From Ancylobacter novellus (GTDB taxonomy: Bacteria; Pseudomonadota; Alphaproteobacteria; Rhizobiales; Methylopilaceae): 64,000 nt of DNA. The translations under genes and the position numbers were made by a program. The stretch is taken from positions 124,001 through 188,000 of the forward strand of contig QFPN01000008.1 of NCBI GenBank assembly GCA_003241695.1. Direction: 5' to 3'. Below are positions 8,088 through 16,606 of this stretch, in pieces. Below the pieces are notes generated by a model. It made no database searches, had not been told where the DNA came from, and saw only the letters and a list, made by a program, of their open reading frames with translations. Within the stretch, counting starts at the first letter, position 1. The number at the start of each line of letters is the position of its first letter.

Positions 8088-9128
8088 TCAGGCGGCGTGG
8101 CGGTCGGCGTCCGCGCCGTAATAGACGACGTAGCGCGGATTGATCGCCGCCTTCGGCAGCACGATCAACACGTCCGTGGTGCCGAAGGCCTCGTCCACCA
8201 CCGCGCCGTCGCCGACGAAGGCCCCGAGCCGGAGATAGGCCTTGATCAGCGGCGGCAGGCTTCTGAGCGCCGCCTTGAGGTCGATCGCCTCCTTCGGAAG
8301 CAGGTCGAACCGCGCCCGGCGGGACGGAAGCGCCGCCGCCGCCCATTCCGGCGGCGCGGCGTGGAAGTGGTGGAGATAGGACAGCGGCAGGCGCAGCTTC
8401 TCGGGATCCGTTCCTTCGAGGCTCGCGCAGCCGATCATGACGTCGCAGCCATGCGCGAGCACGTAGGCCCAGATGCCGTGCCACAAAAGCTCGACGGTGC
8501 GCTTGTCGCGATAGGGCTTCAGCACGCAGGAGCGTCCGAGCTCGAGGAAATTGAGCGACGGGTGGCGCGCGATCAGCGGCTCGACGTCGAACTCGCCCGC
8601 CGTGTAAAAGCCGAGCGTCCGCTCCGCGACCTCCTGCCGGAGCAGGCGGTAGGTGCCGACGACCGGCGGCTTCTTCGCCGCCTCGTCGCCCGCGCCGCGG
8701 ATTTCGAAGCCCTGCAGGCCGGGGATGAGCGTCGCGGCGAGCGAGCGCGCCGGCTTCGCCGCATGGTCGAACACGATCAGGTGGTCGCAGATCGGATCGT
8801 ATGCGTCCATGTCGCGCTTCGCGAGCCGGGCGATGGGATCGGCGACCGCCGACATCTCCTCGAAGAACACTCGGTAGCGCAGCTTCTGCGCCTTCTTCAC
8901 GTCCTTGGGGCGTTCTGCGACGCGCAGCTCGAGCCCGCCGATCCGGCCCAGCGGGCGCGGCAGCATCGCCGCCGAGGCTTCGAGCCGCTTGCGGCTCGGC
9001 TCGGACGCGGACGACGTCATGAAGCCGTCAAACCATTTCGCGCCGGCGATTGCTTTCGCGGGCCGATGGGAGCGAAACCGGCTCACGATCGCGCCGGGAC
9101 CTGCCTGCGGAAGACGGACGATCGACAT
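8088..9128 (-). CDS. olsB: L-ornithine N-acyltransferase (OlsB-like, GNAT fold)
   Basis: The protein carries the OlsB/haemolysin-like GNAT core: KLRYRVFFEEM at the acyl-donor site and the strongly conserved FLELGRSCVL..RDKRTVELLWHGI block. OlsB transfers a 3-hydroxyacyl chain from ACP to ornithine, the first step of phosphate-free ornithine lipids. The partner OlsA is not in the window. The start is uncertain: 9128 (MSIVRLPQAG, GGGAAG upstream, 346 aa) is used, while 9020 (MTSSASEPS, 310 aa) is closer to the usual 290-300 residues. No operon partner is seen. Confidence 0.8.
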   Translation of the reverse strand: MSIVRLPQAGPGAIVSRFRSHRPAKAIAGAKWFDGFMTSSASEPSRKRLEASAAMLPRPLGRIGGLELRVAERPKDVKKAQKLRYRVFFEEMSAVADPIARLAKRDMDAYDPICDHLIVFDHAAKPARSLAATLIPGLQGFEIRGAGDEAAKKPPVVGTYRLLRQEVAERTLGFYTAGEFDVEPLIARHPSLNFLELGRSCVLKPYRDKRTVELLWHGIWAYVLAHGCDVMIGCASLEGTDPEKLRLPLSYLHHFHAAPPEWAAAALPSRRARFDLLPKEAIDLKAALRSLPPLIKAYLRLGAFVGDGAVVDEAFGTTDVLIVLPKAAINPRYVVYYGADADRHAA

Positions 9129-9299
9129 GATGGGCTTCCCGTGCGGAAGAACCGCGGTTCCCTTTCCGGCTTCCGGCCCCTGACGAAGCCGCCGCCGTAT
9201 CGCACGAGAGGACCATAGTCCGCCGACGCCATTGTGACAACGCAACTCCCTCGAAATTGAACGAAGGACGTTGCGGGCTCGGCGACTCGCCCGACGCCC

Positions 9300-11015
9300 T
9301 CAGGCGGCCGAGACGGCGGCGGGCGTCAGCGGCGCCAGCGCCACCTCGAGGGCGCGACGGTCGAGCGGCTTCGCCATCAATCCGTCCATTCCGGCCGCGA
9401 TCGCCGCCGCCGCGTCCTCCTCGCCGGCGTTGGCGGTGAGCGCCAGGATGAGCGCGGGCGCGCGTCCCGCGGCGGCTTCGGCGTCGCGCATGCGCCGCGC
9501 GGCGGCGCAGCCGTCGAGGCGCGGCATCCGCAGGTCGATCAGCGCCACGTCGAACGGTTCGCTCGCGAAAACGTCCGCGGCCGCCTCGCCGTCCGCAACG
9601 TGGACGGAAGCGTGGCCGAGCCGCGCGAGATGGGCGAGCGCGATCAGGGCGCTCACCGGGTCGTCCTCGGCGACCAGCACCTTCAGCCCGCCGGCCGCCG
9701 GGAACGCCGTCGCCGATCCGTCGCCGGCCGGCTCGCTCGCGCCGTCGTCGGCCGCGCGTGGATCGAGGATGCGGCTCGCGAGCGAGCCGGCGCGCGCGGG
9801 CTTGACCAGATAGCCGTCGAAGCCCTGCGCGGACAGCCGGTCGAGGTCGCCCCGGTCGGCGGGATGCAATGCGAGCAGGACGTGCGAGGCGCCGGCCAGC
9901 CGCGCGGCGGCGGCGAGATCCGAAGGCTCGCCGCCGCCGTCTCGGTCGACGACGACGGTGTCGGGTCCAGCAAGAAGCGTTCGCCAACTGGCCGGGCGAG
10001 GATCGATCGCGACCGCTTCGGCGCCGAGGAAGCGCAGGCCTTCAGCGAGCCATGGGCCGGTGAACGGCGCGCAGGACAGGACGGCGATCCGCCGGCCGAG
10101 GAGCGGCGCCGCGCTCGTCGGGGCCGGCGCCGACCGGCAAGGCAGCGTCAACGTGAAGGTCGCGCCCTGCCCCGGCGCGGCGAAGCCCGACAGCGAACCG
10201 CCCATCGCGGAGGCGAGCCGCCGGCTGATCGCGAGGCCAAGCCCCGCTCCGCCCGCGGCCGGGCCGTGGTCGCCCTGCTCGAACTCCTGGAACAGGCGTT
10301 CGGTCTCGACCGGATCGAAGCCCGGCCCGGTGTCCTCCACGACGAAGCGCAGCTCGCGCTCGCCGCAGGCGAGTCTGACGCCGACGCCGCCGGCTTCCGT
10401 GAACTTCACGGCGTTGCCCGCGAGGTTGAGCAGGATCTGGCGAACCCTCGCCGGATCGCCGACGATTTCCTCCGGCGCGCGCGGGTCGACCAGCACCGCG
10501 AGATCGAGCCCCTTGGCGCGGGCGCGCGGCGCGAGCAACTCCGCGACCTCCTCGACGACGGCGGCGGGCGCAAACGGCGTTTCGGCGGGCGGCTGCGGCT
10601 CGGCCTCAATGCGCGACAGGTCGAGAATCTCGTCCACGAGGGCGAGCATCGCCTCGGCGGAGGACAGGATCGCGCGGGCGTAGGTCCGCTGGTCCGGCGC
10701 GAGGCGACCGTCGAGCAGCAGGTCGACCGCGCCCACGACCCCGGACAGCGGAGTCCGCATCTCGTGCGTGACGGAGGCGAGGAAGCGCGCCTTGGCGCGG
10801 GCGCCGGCCTCGGCGCGGGTCTCGGCCTCGTCGAGCGCGCGCTCGCCTTCGGACCGAAGACGTTCGGCGCGATCCTCCGCCTCGAACAGGCGATCCCGCG
10901 CATGCTCGAGCGCCATGGCGAGGCGCTCGGCCTCCCGCGTCCGCGCGACGGCGATCCAGACCGCCCCGGCGGCGCAGCAGGCCAGCAGCCCGCAGAAGGC
11001 CGCAAGATACGCCAC
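9300..11015 (-). CDS. Hybrid sensor histidine kinase with one degenerate and one intact receiver
   Basis: This 571-aa protein has one N-terminal membrane helix (about residues 2-23), a coiled coil (26-75), a dimerisation/H-box with FLASVTHEMRTPLSG (His84), and an HATPase domain (about 190-295; NLAGNAVKF, VEDTGPGFD, GGAGLGLAIS). A receiver-like fold at about 308-415 keeps Asp357 and Lys405 but lacks the acidic pair. The true receiver at about 444-565 has EDD, phosphoacceptor Asp494 and Lys549. No sensory domain is visible beyond the helix. No cognate regulator is adjacent, so phosphate may go to a distant Hpt protein. The signal is unknown. Confidence 0.85.
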   Translation of the reverse strand: MAYLAAFCGLLACCAAGAVWIAVARTREAERLAMALEHARDRLFEAEDRAERLRSEGERALDEAETRAEAGARAKARFLASVTHEMRTPLSGVVGAVDLLLDGRLAPDQRTYARAILSSAEAMLALVDEILDLSRIEAEPQPPAETPFAPAAVVEEVAELLAPRARAKGLDLAVLVDPRAPEEIVGDPARVRQILLNLAGNAVKFTEAGGVGVRLACGERELRFVVEDTGPGFDPVETERLFQEFEQGDHGPAAGGAGLGLAISRRLASAMGGSLSGFAAPGQGATFTLTLPCRSAPAPTSAAPLLGRRIAVLSCAPFTGPWLAEGLRFLGAEAVAIDPRPASWRTLLAGPDTVVVDRDGGGEPSDLAAAARLAGASHVLLALHPADRGDLDRLSAQGFDGYLVKPARAGSLASRILDPRAADDGASEPAGDGSATAFPAAGGLKVLVAEDDPVSALIALAHLARLGHASVHVADGEAAADVFASEPFDVALIDLRMPRLDGCAAARRMRDAEAAAGRAPALILALTANAGEEDAAAAIAAGMDGLMAKPLDRRALEVALAPLTPAAVSAA

Positions 11016-11178
11016 GGCTTCGCTCCGTACCCGACACCGCCGCGGGCGACGGTCGCGCGCGGCTGCCGGAAAGCTTGGCCCGACAGGGTTGACGAAGCTT
11101 TACGAAGCGCCCGCGGGCGGGATCCCGCGACATTCGTCAGGATTGCCACGGGCGGCGCTCACGCCCAGATACCGTCGC

Positions 11179-11655
11179 ATGAGCGTCGCATTCACCAAGG
11201 AGCAGGATTACGAGGCCGCCGCCGCGGACCTGCCCGACCGCCCGGTTTCCTCGCATCCGAACTTCGTGACGCGCGAGGGCCTCGCGGCGCTCGACGCCGC
11301 TCTCGCCGAAGCCCGCAAGGCCTTCGCGGCGGCGCAGGTCGCCGGCGGCATCGACGTCGACCGCTCCGCCATGGCGCGGGCCGCGCGCGACGTGCGCTAC
11401 TACGCGGCGCGGCGCGCGAGCGCGGAACTGACCGAACCCGAGACGACCGGAAAGGTCATGTTCGGCTCGCGCGTGACCTTCGAGCGCGAGGACGGCGGCC
11501 GGAGGACCTACCGCATCGTGGGCGAGGACGAGGCTGATCCCGCGCAAGGCGCGGTCTCCTACGTCTCGCCGCTCGCCCGCGCCCTCATGGGCAAGACGGT
11601 CGGCGACGCGGCGACCGTCGCGGGCGCGGAAATCGAGATCGTCGCGGTGGCCTGA
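11179..11655 (+). CDS. GreA/GreB-family transcription elongation factor
   Basis: This 158-aa protein has the C-terminal Gre domain (VMFGSRVTFERED.., YRIVGEDEADP.., SYVSPLARALMGKTVGD), which docks on RNA polymerase. A short N-terminal helical part starts FVTREGLAALDAALAEA. Gre factors stimulate transcript cleavage in backtracked polymerase. The helical arm is short and divergent from housekeeping GreA, so this is probably a paralogue (Gre-like or Rnk-like). Which of these it is cannot be settled here. The start ATG at 11179 is the only one in front of the domain. Confidence 0.78.
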   Translation: MSVAFTKEQDYEAAAADLPDRPVSSHPNFVTREGLAALDAALAEARKAFAAAQVAGGIDVDRSAMARAARDVRYYAARRASAELTEPETTGKVMFGSRVTFEREDGGRRTYRIVGEDEADPAQGAVSYVSPLARALMGKTVGDAATVAGAEIEIVAVA

Positions 11656-11670
11656 GCCGCCGCGCCGCCC

Positions 11671-11919
11671 TCAGGCCTCGGTCTCGTCCTTGAAGTAGGG
11701 CTCGACCGGCCCCTTCAGCAGGATCGTCAGCGGATTGCCGGAGCGGTCGCGCGCCGCGCCGGCCGCGACCCGGATCCAGCCTTCGGAGACCGAATATTCC
11801 TCGACGTTGGTCTTTTCCGCGCCCTTGAAGCGCACGCCGACGCCGCGCGCGAGAAGCGTCTCGTCGTAGAACGGGCTGTCGGGATTGACGGACAGGCGGT
11901 CGGGCGGGGTCTCGGCCAT
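11671..11919 (-). CDS. DUF3297 family protein
   Basis: This 82-aa acidic cytoplasmic protein (MAETPPDRLSVNPDSPFYDE.., then EEYSVSEGWIRVAAG and KGPVEPYF) matches the small conserved DUF3297 family of Proteobacteria, whose role is unknown. A strong GAGGAG ribosome site lies 5-8 nt before the ATG at 11919. It converges on the Gre-like gene with a 15-bp gap. No signal peptide or membrane segment. Confidence 0.85.
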   Translation of the reverse strand: MAETPPDRLSVNPDSPFYDETLLARGVGVRFKGAEKTNVEEYSVSEGWIRVAAGAARDRSGNPLTILLKGPVEPYFKDETEA

Positions 11920-12137
11920 GGGGTTCTCCTCGGACGGACGCCCGGCGGCGGCGGCTCGGGCGGCGGCCGGCGTCATAAACCGCGCGTGGCCTCCGCGCCA
12001 AACTCCGCCCCGGCCGCGCCGCGCGACCCGGCGCCGCAGGCCGCTCATTGTTGCGCCGCAATAACCTTATATGCACCACAACATCGGCGCGCCGCATCGG
12101 CCGCCTGGGCAATCGCTTGACGGAAGGAGGAGAGGCC

Positions 12138-13679
12138 ATGGCGCCGATCCGAAACGCCGCGGGAAACGTCCGCCCCGAACGGACGAAATGGAAGCCGGCG
12201 GCTCTGAGCCGGGCGTCTTCTCCCAAGAGACGCAACGCCTTGAAGGAGATCGACGGCTTCGGCGCAAATCCCGGTTCGCTGCGGATGCTCGCTTATGTCC
12301 CGGTCGATCTCCCGCCCGGCGCGCCGCTGGTCGTGGTGTTGCACGGCTGCGCGCAGGACGCGCGCGGATACGAGGCCCACGCCGGCTGGACGGCGCTTGC
12401 GGACGAGCTTGGTTTCGCCGTCCTCTATCCGGAGCAGCCGCGCCGCAACAATCCGGCCGGCTGTTTCAACTGGTTCCTCCCGGCCGACAGCGTGCGCGGC
12501 CTCGGCGAGGCGCGCTCCATCCGCGAGATGATTGCGACGCTCTCGGAAACCGCCGGTCTCGGCGCTTCGCGCGTGTATGTCACCGGCCTTTCGGCCGGCG
12601 GCGCGATGGCGACCGCTCTGCTCGCCGCCTATCCGGACGTCTTCGCCGCCGGCGCCGTGATCGCGGGGCTGCCATGCGGCGCCGCCGCAGGCGTGAAGGA
12701 GGCGCTCGACGCCATGACGAGTCCGTCCGCGCGCACCGACGCCGAACTCGGCGACGCGGTTCGCGCCGGGGCGCCCTACGACGGCCCGTGGCCGCGGATC
12801 TCGATCTGGCACGGCCTCGCCGACCGCACCGTCTCGCCCGCAAACGCAGACCAGCTCGTCCGGCAATGGCTCGACGTGCACGGGCTCGAAGCGGAAGCCT
12901 ACGAGGAGCATCGCAGCGGCGGGCGGCTCAGGCGCGTCTGGCGGCGGGACGGCCGGGACCTCGTCGAACTCACGACCATCGACGGCATGGGCCACGGCGC
13001 GCCGCTCGACGGAGCGCGCGGCGAACGGGGCGGGCCGTTCATGCTCGACGTCGGCGTCTCGTCGACGCGCGCCATCGGCGATTTTTTCGAGCTCTCGGAA
13101 CGCCCAAGGGCCGTCGCCGCGGCGCCCGCCGAAAACGCGGCCTCGACCAAGGCTTCGAAGACGTCGTCGGCTCCGGTGTCGAACGCATCTGCGCCTGCCG
13201 TCCGCGCCGAAACCGCCCGTCCCGCGGCGCTGGCTGGAGGCAAGACCAGGAAGCGCGAAGCCAAGCAGTCCGACGCGAGCTCCGAAAAGGACGCAGGACG
13301 CAGCGCGTCACGCCCGACGAAGCCGGCGACGCGACCGCAGACGACGCAGCCGCCTTCGCCGGACGGATCAAGCGCCCTACAAAAAAGCGCTTCCGCGGAC
13401 GAAAGCGCCGCTCCGGCCGTCGAGGGCGCCCCGCGCGCGCCGGACCCGAAACGCGTCGCCGAGGCAGATCGGAAGACGAGACCTGCGGCCATCGTCGGGG
13501 CTGGCGACCCTGAGAAACCGGCGCCGCCGTCCTCGCCGACTGGGTCGACCGCCTCGTCTGCGCCGCCGCGCGAGACCGTCGTTTCCATCGAGGCTGCGCG
13601 ACGGGACCGCAACCGGACGGCTTTCGACGTCGGCCAGGCGATCCGCAAGGCGCTGAAAGCAGCCGGCCTGATGCGCTGA
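12138..13679 (+). CDS. PHB depolymerase family esterase (LpqC-type alpha/beta hydrolase)
   Basis: This 513-aa protein has a catalytic domain in residues 1-327 with the triad Ser152 (TGLSAGG), Asp229 (GLADRT) and His286 (GMGHG), plus the LHGCAQDARG oxyanion region. From about 328 it has a 160-residue Ala/Pro/Ser/Lys-rich disordered tail, ending in a short helix-like FDVGQAIRKALKAAGLMR. No signal peptide is seen, so it may be an intracellular polyester or short-chain esterase. GGAGG lies upstream of ATG 12138. Family members act on polyhydroxybutyrate or feruloyl esters; the substrate here is unknown. Confidence 0.85.
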   Translation: MAPIRNAAGNVRPERTKWKPAALSRASSPKRRNALKEIDGFGANPGSLRMLAYVPVDLPPGAPLVVVLHGCAQDARGYEAHAGWTALADELGFAVLYPEQPRRNNPAGCFNWFLPADSVRGLGEARSIREMIATLSETAGLGASRVYVTGLSAGGAMATALLAAYPDVFAAGAVIAGLPCGAAAGVKEALDAMTSPSARTDAELGDAVRAGAPYDGPWPRISIWHGLADRTVSPANADQLVRQWLDVHGLEAEAYEEHRSGGRLRRVWRRDGRDLVELTTIDGMGHGAPLDGARGERGGPFMLDVGVSSTRAIGDFFELSERPRAVAAAPAENAASTKASKTSSAPVSNASAPAVRAETARPAALAGGKTRKREAKQSDASSEKDAGRSASRPTKPATRPQTTQPPSPDGSSALQKSASADESAAPAVEGAPRAPDPKRVAEADRKTRPAAIVGAGDPEKPAPPSSPTGSTASSAPPRETVVSIEAARRDRNRTAFDVGQAIRKALKAAGLMR

Positions 13680-13698
13680 CGGGCGCCGCCCGGCGTGT

Positions 13699-15249
13699 TC
13701 AGGCCGCCCGCGCCGCGCCCGAGGGCGTCTCGCCGCGATAGGCGAGCGCCTCTGCGAGATGGATGCGGCCGACGTCGCGCGCGCCGTCGAGATCGGCGAT
13801 GGTGCGGGCGACCTTGAGCACGCGGTGATAGCCCCGCGCCGAGAGGCCGAGCGCGTCGGCGGCGTCCGACAGCAGCCTTCGGCCGCCGGCGTCGGGCCGC
13901 GCCGCCTCGTCGAGCGCGGCGACCGGCAGATGGGCGTTGAGCGGACCGGACGTGACGCCGAGCGCCTGCGCCCGCGCGACCTGCAGGCGACGCGCTGCGG
14001 CGACGCGGGCCGCGACTTCGGCGCTGCCTTCGGAAGGCGGCGGCGCCATCAGGTCGGCGGCCGAGACCGCGGGCACGTCGAGCCGGATGTCGAGCCGATC
14101 GAGCAGCGGCCCTGAGACGCGCGCCTGATAGTCGGACGCGCAGCGCGGACCGCGCCGGCAGGCGTGGCCGCCCTCCCCGCCCCCGCAGCGGCACGGATTC
14201 ATCGCGGCCACGAGCTGGAACCGCGCCGGATAGGCGATGCGATGGTTGGCGCGGGCGATCACCGCCTTGCCGCTTTCGAGCGGCTGGCGCAGCGCGTCGA
14301 GCGCCTGCGCGCTGAACTCCGGCAGCTCGTCGAGGAACAGCACGCCGTTGTGGGCGAGCGCGATCTCGCCCGGACGCGGGCGCGCGCCGCCCCCGACGAG
14401 CGCCGCCATGGAGGCGGAATGGTGCGGGCTGCGGAACGGCCGGCGGTTGGTGAGGCGCCCGCCGGCGAGTTCGCCCGCGACCGAACGAATCATCGCCACG
14501 TCGAGCAGCTCCGCCGGTTCGAGCGGCGGCAGCAGCGAGGGCAGCCGGCTCGCGAGCATCGACTTGCCGGCGCCGGGCGGCCCGCGGAACAGCAGGTTGT
14601 GCCCGCCCGCCGCCGCGATTTCGAGCGCGCGCTTCGCGGTCTCCTGGCCGCGCACGTCCCTGAGGTCGGCCTGTTCGGGACCCGCGTCCGGCAGGCCGGG
14701 CCGCGGCCGCGCGAGCACCTGGATCCCCTTCAGATGATTGGCGAGCTGGATGAGCGAGCGCGGCGCGACGATGTCGAGGTCCCCGCTCGCCCAGGCGGCC
14801 TCGGCGCCGCAGGCTTCCGGACAGATCAGCGCGTCGCCGCGGGCGTGGGCCGCGATCGCGGCGGGGAGCGCGCCCGCGACCGGCGCGATCGTGCCGTCGA
14901 GCGCGAGTTCGCCCAAAACCGTCGTCCCGGTCAGCGCCTCGGGCGGAACCGCCCCGATCGCCGCCATCAGGCCGAGCGCGATCGGCAGGTCAAAGTGGCT
15001 GCCCTCTTTCGGGAGATCGGCAGGGGCGAGATTGATGGTCACGCGCCGCGGCGGCAAAGCGAGGCCGGAGGCGATCAGCGCCGAACGCACCCGTTCGCGC
15101 GCCTCCGACACCGCCTTGTCGGGCAGCCCGACGATGGCGAAGGTCGGCATGCCGGGCGCGACCTGCACCTGCACGTCGACCCGCCGGGCCTCAACGCCCT
15201 CGAACGCCACCGTCGACACCCAGACGACCATCGCCCGCTCCCGCCCCAT
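13699..15249 (-). CDS. comM: YifB/ComM family Mg-chelatase-like AAA+ ATPase
   Basis: This 516-aa protein has an N-terminal Lon-protease-like domain (VSTVAFEGVEARRVDVQVQV), an AAA+ core with Walker A FRGPPGAGKSM and sensor/Walker B VLFLDELPEF, and the C-terminal Mg-chelatase-like domain (SARGYHRVLKVARTIADL). ComM is a helicase that extends heteroduplex during natural transformation. An in-frame start at 15231 (MVVWVSTV) is an alternative. Two GAAC-N7-GAAC LexA-type boxes lie just upstream, in the gap shared with the divergent radical SAM/UdgX genes. Confidence 0.92.
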   Translation of the reverse strand: MGRERAMVVWVSTVAFEGVEARRVDVQVQVAPGMPTFAIVGLPDKAVSEARERVRSALIASGLALPPRRVTINLAPADLPKEGSHFDLPIALGLMAAIGAVPPEALTGTTVLGELALDGTIAPVAGALPAAIAAHARGDALICPEACGAEAAWASGDLDIVAPRSLIQLANHLKGIQVLARPRPGLPDAGPEQADLRDVRGQETAKRALEIAAAGGHNLLFRGPPGAGKSMLASRLPSLLPPLEPAELLDVAMIRSVAGELAGGRLTNRRPFRSPHHSASMAALVGGGARPRPGEIALAHNGVLFLDELPEFSAQALDALRQPLESGKAVIARANHRIAYPARFQLVAAMNPCRCGGGEGGHACRRGPRCASDYQARVSGPLLDRLDIRLDVPAVSAADLMAPPPSEGSAEVAARVAAARRLQVARAQALGVTSGPLNAHLPVAALDEAARPDAGGRRLLSDAADALGLSARGYHRVLKVARTIADLDGARDVGRIHLAEALAYRGETPSGAARAA

Positions 15250-15284
15250 CGACGGAACGATATCAGCGGCCGACCTTACGTCAA

Positions 15285-15299
15285 GAACATTTCAGGAAC
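15285..15299. promoter_or_regulatory. LexA (SOS) box 1, alphaproteobacterial type
   Basis: The sequence GAAC-ATTTCAG-GAAC is the complement of GTTC-N7-GTTC, the direct-repeat LexA operator of alphaproteobacteria. It lies 36 nt upstream of the comM start and about 84 nt before the radical SAM start. Confidence 0.75.
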
Positions 15300-15337
15300 A
15301 CGTATCCCAGATACCTTTTGGACCCGCCCCTTGATCG

Positions 15338-15352
15338 GAACATTTACGGAAC
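15338..15352. promoter_or_regulatory. LexA (SOS) box 2, alphaproteobacterial type
   Basis: The sequence GAAC-ATTTACG-GAAC is a second exact GTTC-N7-GTTC-type box. It ends 30 nt before the TTG start of the radical SAM gene. Having two boxes in a 133-bp divergent gap makes chance unlikely and points to damage-inducible control of both sides. Confidence 0.78.
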
Positions 15353-15382
15353 ATATGATCTGAGAGGCAACGGAGCACCCTC

Positions 15383-16606
15383 TTGGATCTCGCACGCAAG
15401 CTTTCGATCCTCGCCGACGCGGCGAAATACGACGCGTCCTGCGCGTCGAGCGGGACCGAGAAGCGAAGCTCGCTCGGCCCTCGCGGCCCGGCCGGACTCG
15501 GCTCCACCGAAGGCGCCGGCATCTGCCATTCCTACGCGCCGGACGGCCGCTGCATCTCGCTTTTGAAGGTCCTGATGACGAACGCCTGCGCGTTCGACTG
15601 CCTCTATTGCGTCAACCGCGCCTCCAGCAACGTCCCGCGCGCGCGCTTCTCGGTCGAGGAGGTCGTAGGGCTGACGCTCGACTTCTATCGCCGCAACTAC
15701 ATCGAGGGGCTGTTCCTGTCCTCGGGCGTCATCCGCAGTCCGGACTACACGATGGAGCAGGTCATGCGCGTCGCGCGCTCGCTGCGGCTCGACCATGGCT
15801 TTCGCGGCTACATCCACCTCAAGACCATTCCGGACGCCTCGCCCGAGCTCGTCGCCGAAGCGGGCCTCTACGCCGACCGGCTGTCGATCAACATCGAGCT
15901 GCCGAGCGAGGCGAGCCTGAAGGCGCTCGCGCCGGAGAAGGACGCCCGCGCCGTCCGGCGCGCCATGGCGCGGCTGCGCGGCCGGATCGACGAGGCGAAG
16001 GCCGAGCGCCGAGCGCCGCGCTTCGCGCCCGCCGGGCAGAGCACGCAGATGATCGTCGGCGCCGACGCCTCCGACGACCGCGCGATCTTGACGACCTCCG
16101 AGACCCTCTACGCCGGCTACCGCCTGAAGCGCGTCTACTACTCCGCCTTCAGCCCGATCCCCGACGCGAGCGCCCGGCTGCCGGCGACCTCCGCGCCGCT
16201 CATGCGCGAGCACCGGCTCTATCAGGCCGACTGGCTGATGCGGTTCTACGGCTTTTCGGTCGAGGAGATCACGGAGGCCGGAGGCATGCTCGATCTGAAG
16301 CTCGACCCGAAGCTCGCCTGGGCGCTGCGCCATCGCGGGCGCTTCCCGATCGACGTCCAGACGGCGTCGCGGGAGGAGCTGCTGCGGGTGCCGGGCCTCG
16401 GCAAGACGACGGTCGAACGGATCCTGTCGGCGCGCCGGTTCCGCGCGATCCGCGGCGCGGACCTCGCGCGGCTGCGCGCGCCGCTCGCCAAGATCGCCCC
16501 TTTTCTCGCGCTCGCCGATCATCGTCCGTCGGTCGCGGCGCTCGACGGGGAGCGCCTGTCGGAGCGGTTTGCGCCCGCGCCCCGCCAGCTGGCGCTCGCG
16601 CTGTGA
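15383..16606 (+). CDS. Putative DNA modification/repair radical SAM protein linked to UdgX
   Basis: This 407-aa protein has the radical SAM cluster CxxxCxxC at Cys69, Cys73 and Cys76 (NACAFDCLYC). A C-terminal helix-hairpin-helix (about 335-355, LLRVPGLGKTTVERIL) suggests DNA binding. It matches the family of radical SAM proteins always found beside UdgX-type uracil-DNA proteins; its chemistry is not established. The start is TTG at 15383 with GGAG 8 nt upstream, and the protein begins MDLARKLSILADAAKYD. The stop overlaps the GTG of udgX (GTGA). LexA boxes sit just upstream. Confidence 0.88.
   Translation: MDLARKLSILADAAKYDASCASSGTEKRSSLGPRGPAGLGSTEGAGICHSYAPDGRCISLLKVLMTNACAFDCLYCVNRASSNVPRARFSVEEVVGLTLDFYRRNYIEGLFLSSGVIRSPDYTMEQVMRVARSLRLDHGFRGYIHLKTIPDASPELVAEAGLYADRLSINIELPSEASLKALAPEKDARAVRRAMARLRGRIDEAKAERRAPRFAPAGQSTQMIVGADASDDRAILTTSETLYAGYRLKRVYYSAFSPIPDASARLPATSAPLMREHRLYQADWLMRFYGFSVEEITEAGGMLDLKLDPKLAWALRHRGRFPIDVQTASREELLRVPGLGKTTVERILSARRFRAIRGADLARLRAPLAKIAPFLALADHRPSVAALDGERLSERFAPAPRQLALAL

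Noticed and set aside
12071..13513. 480-codon Arg-rich frame overlapping the esterase
   Set aside because: It is a +2 shadow; the esterase frame has the complete catalytic triad.
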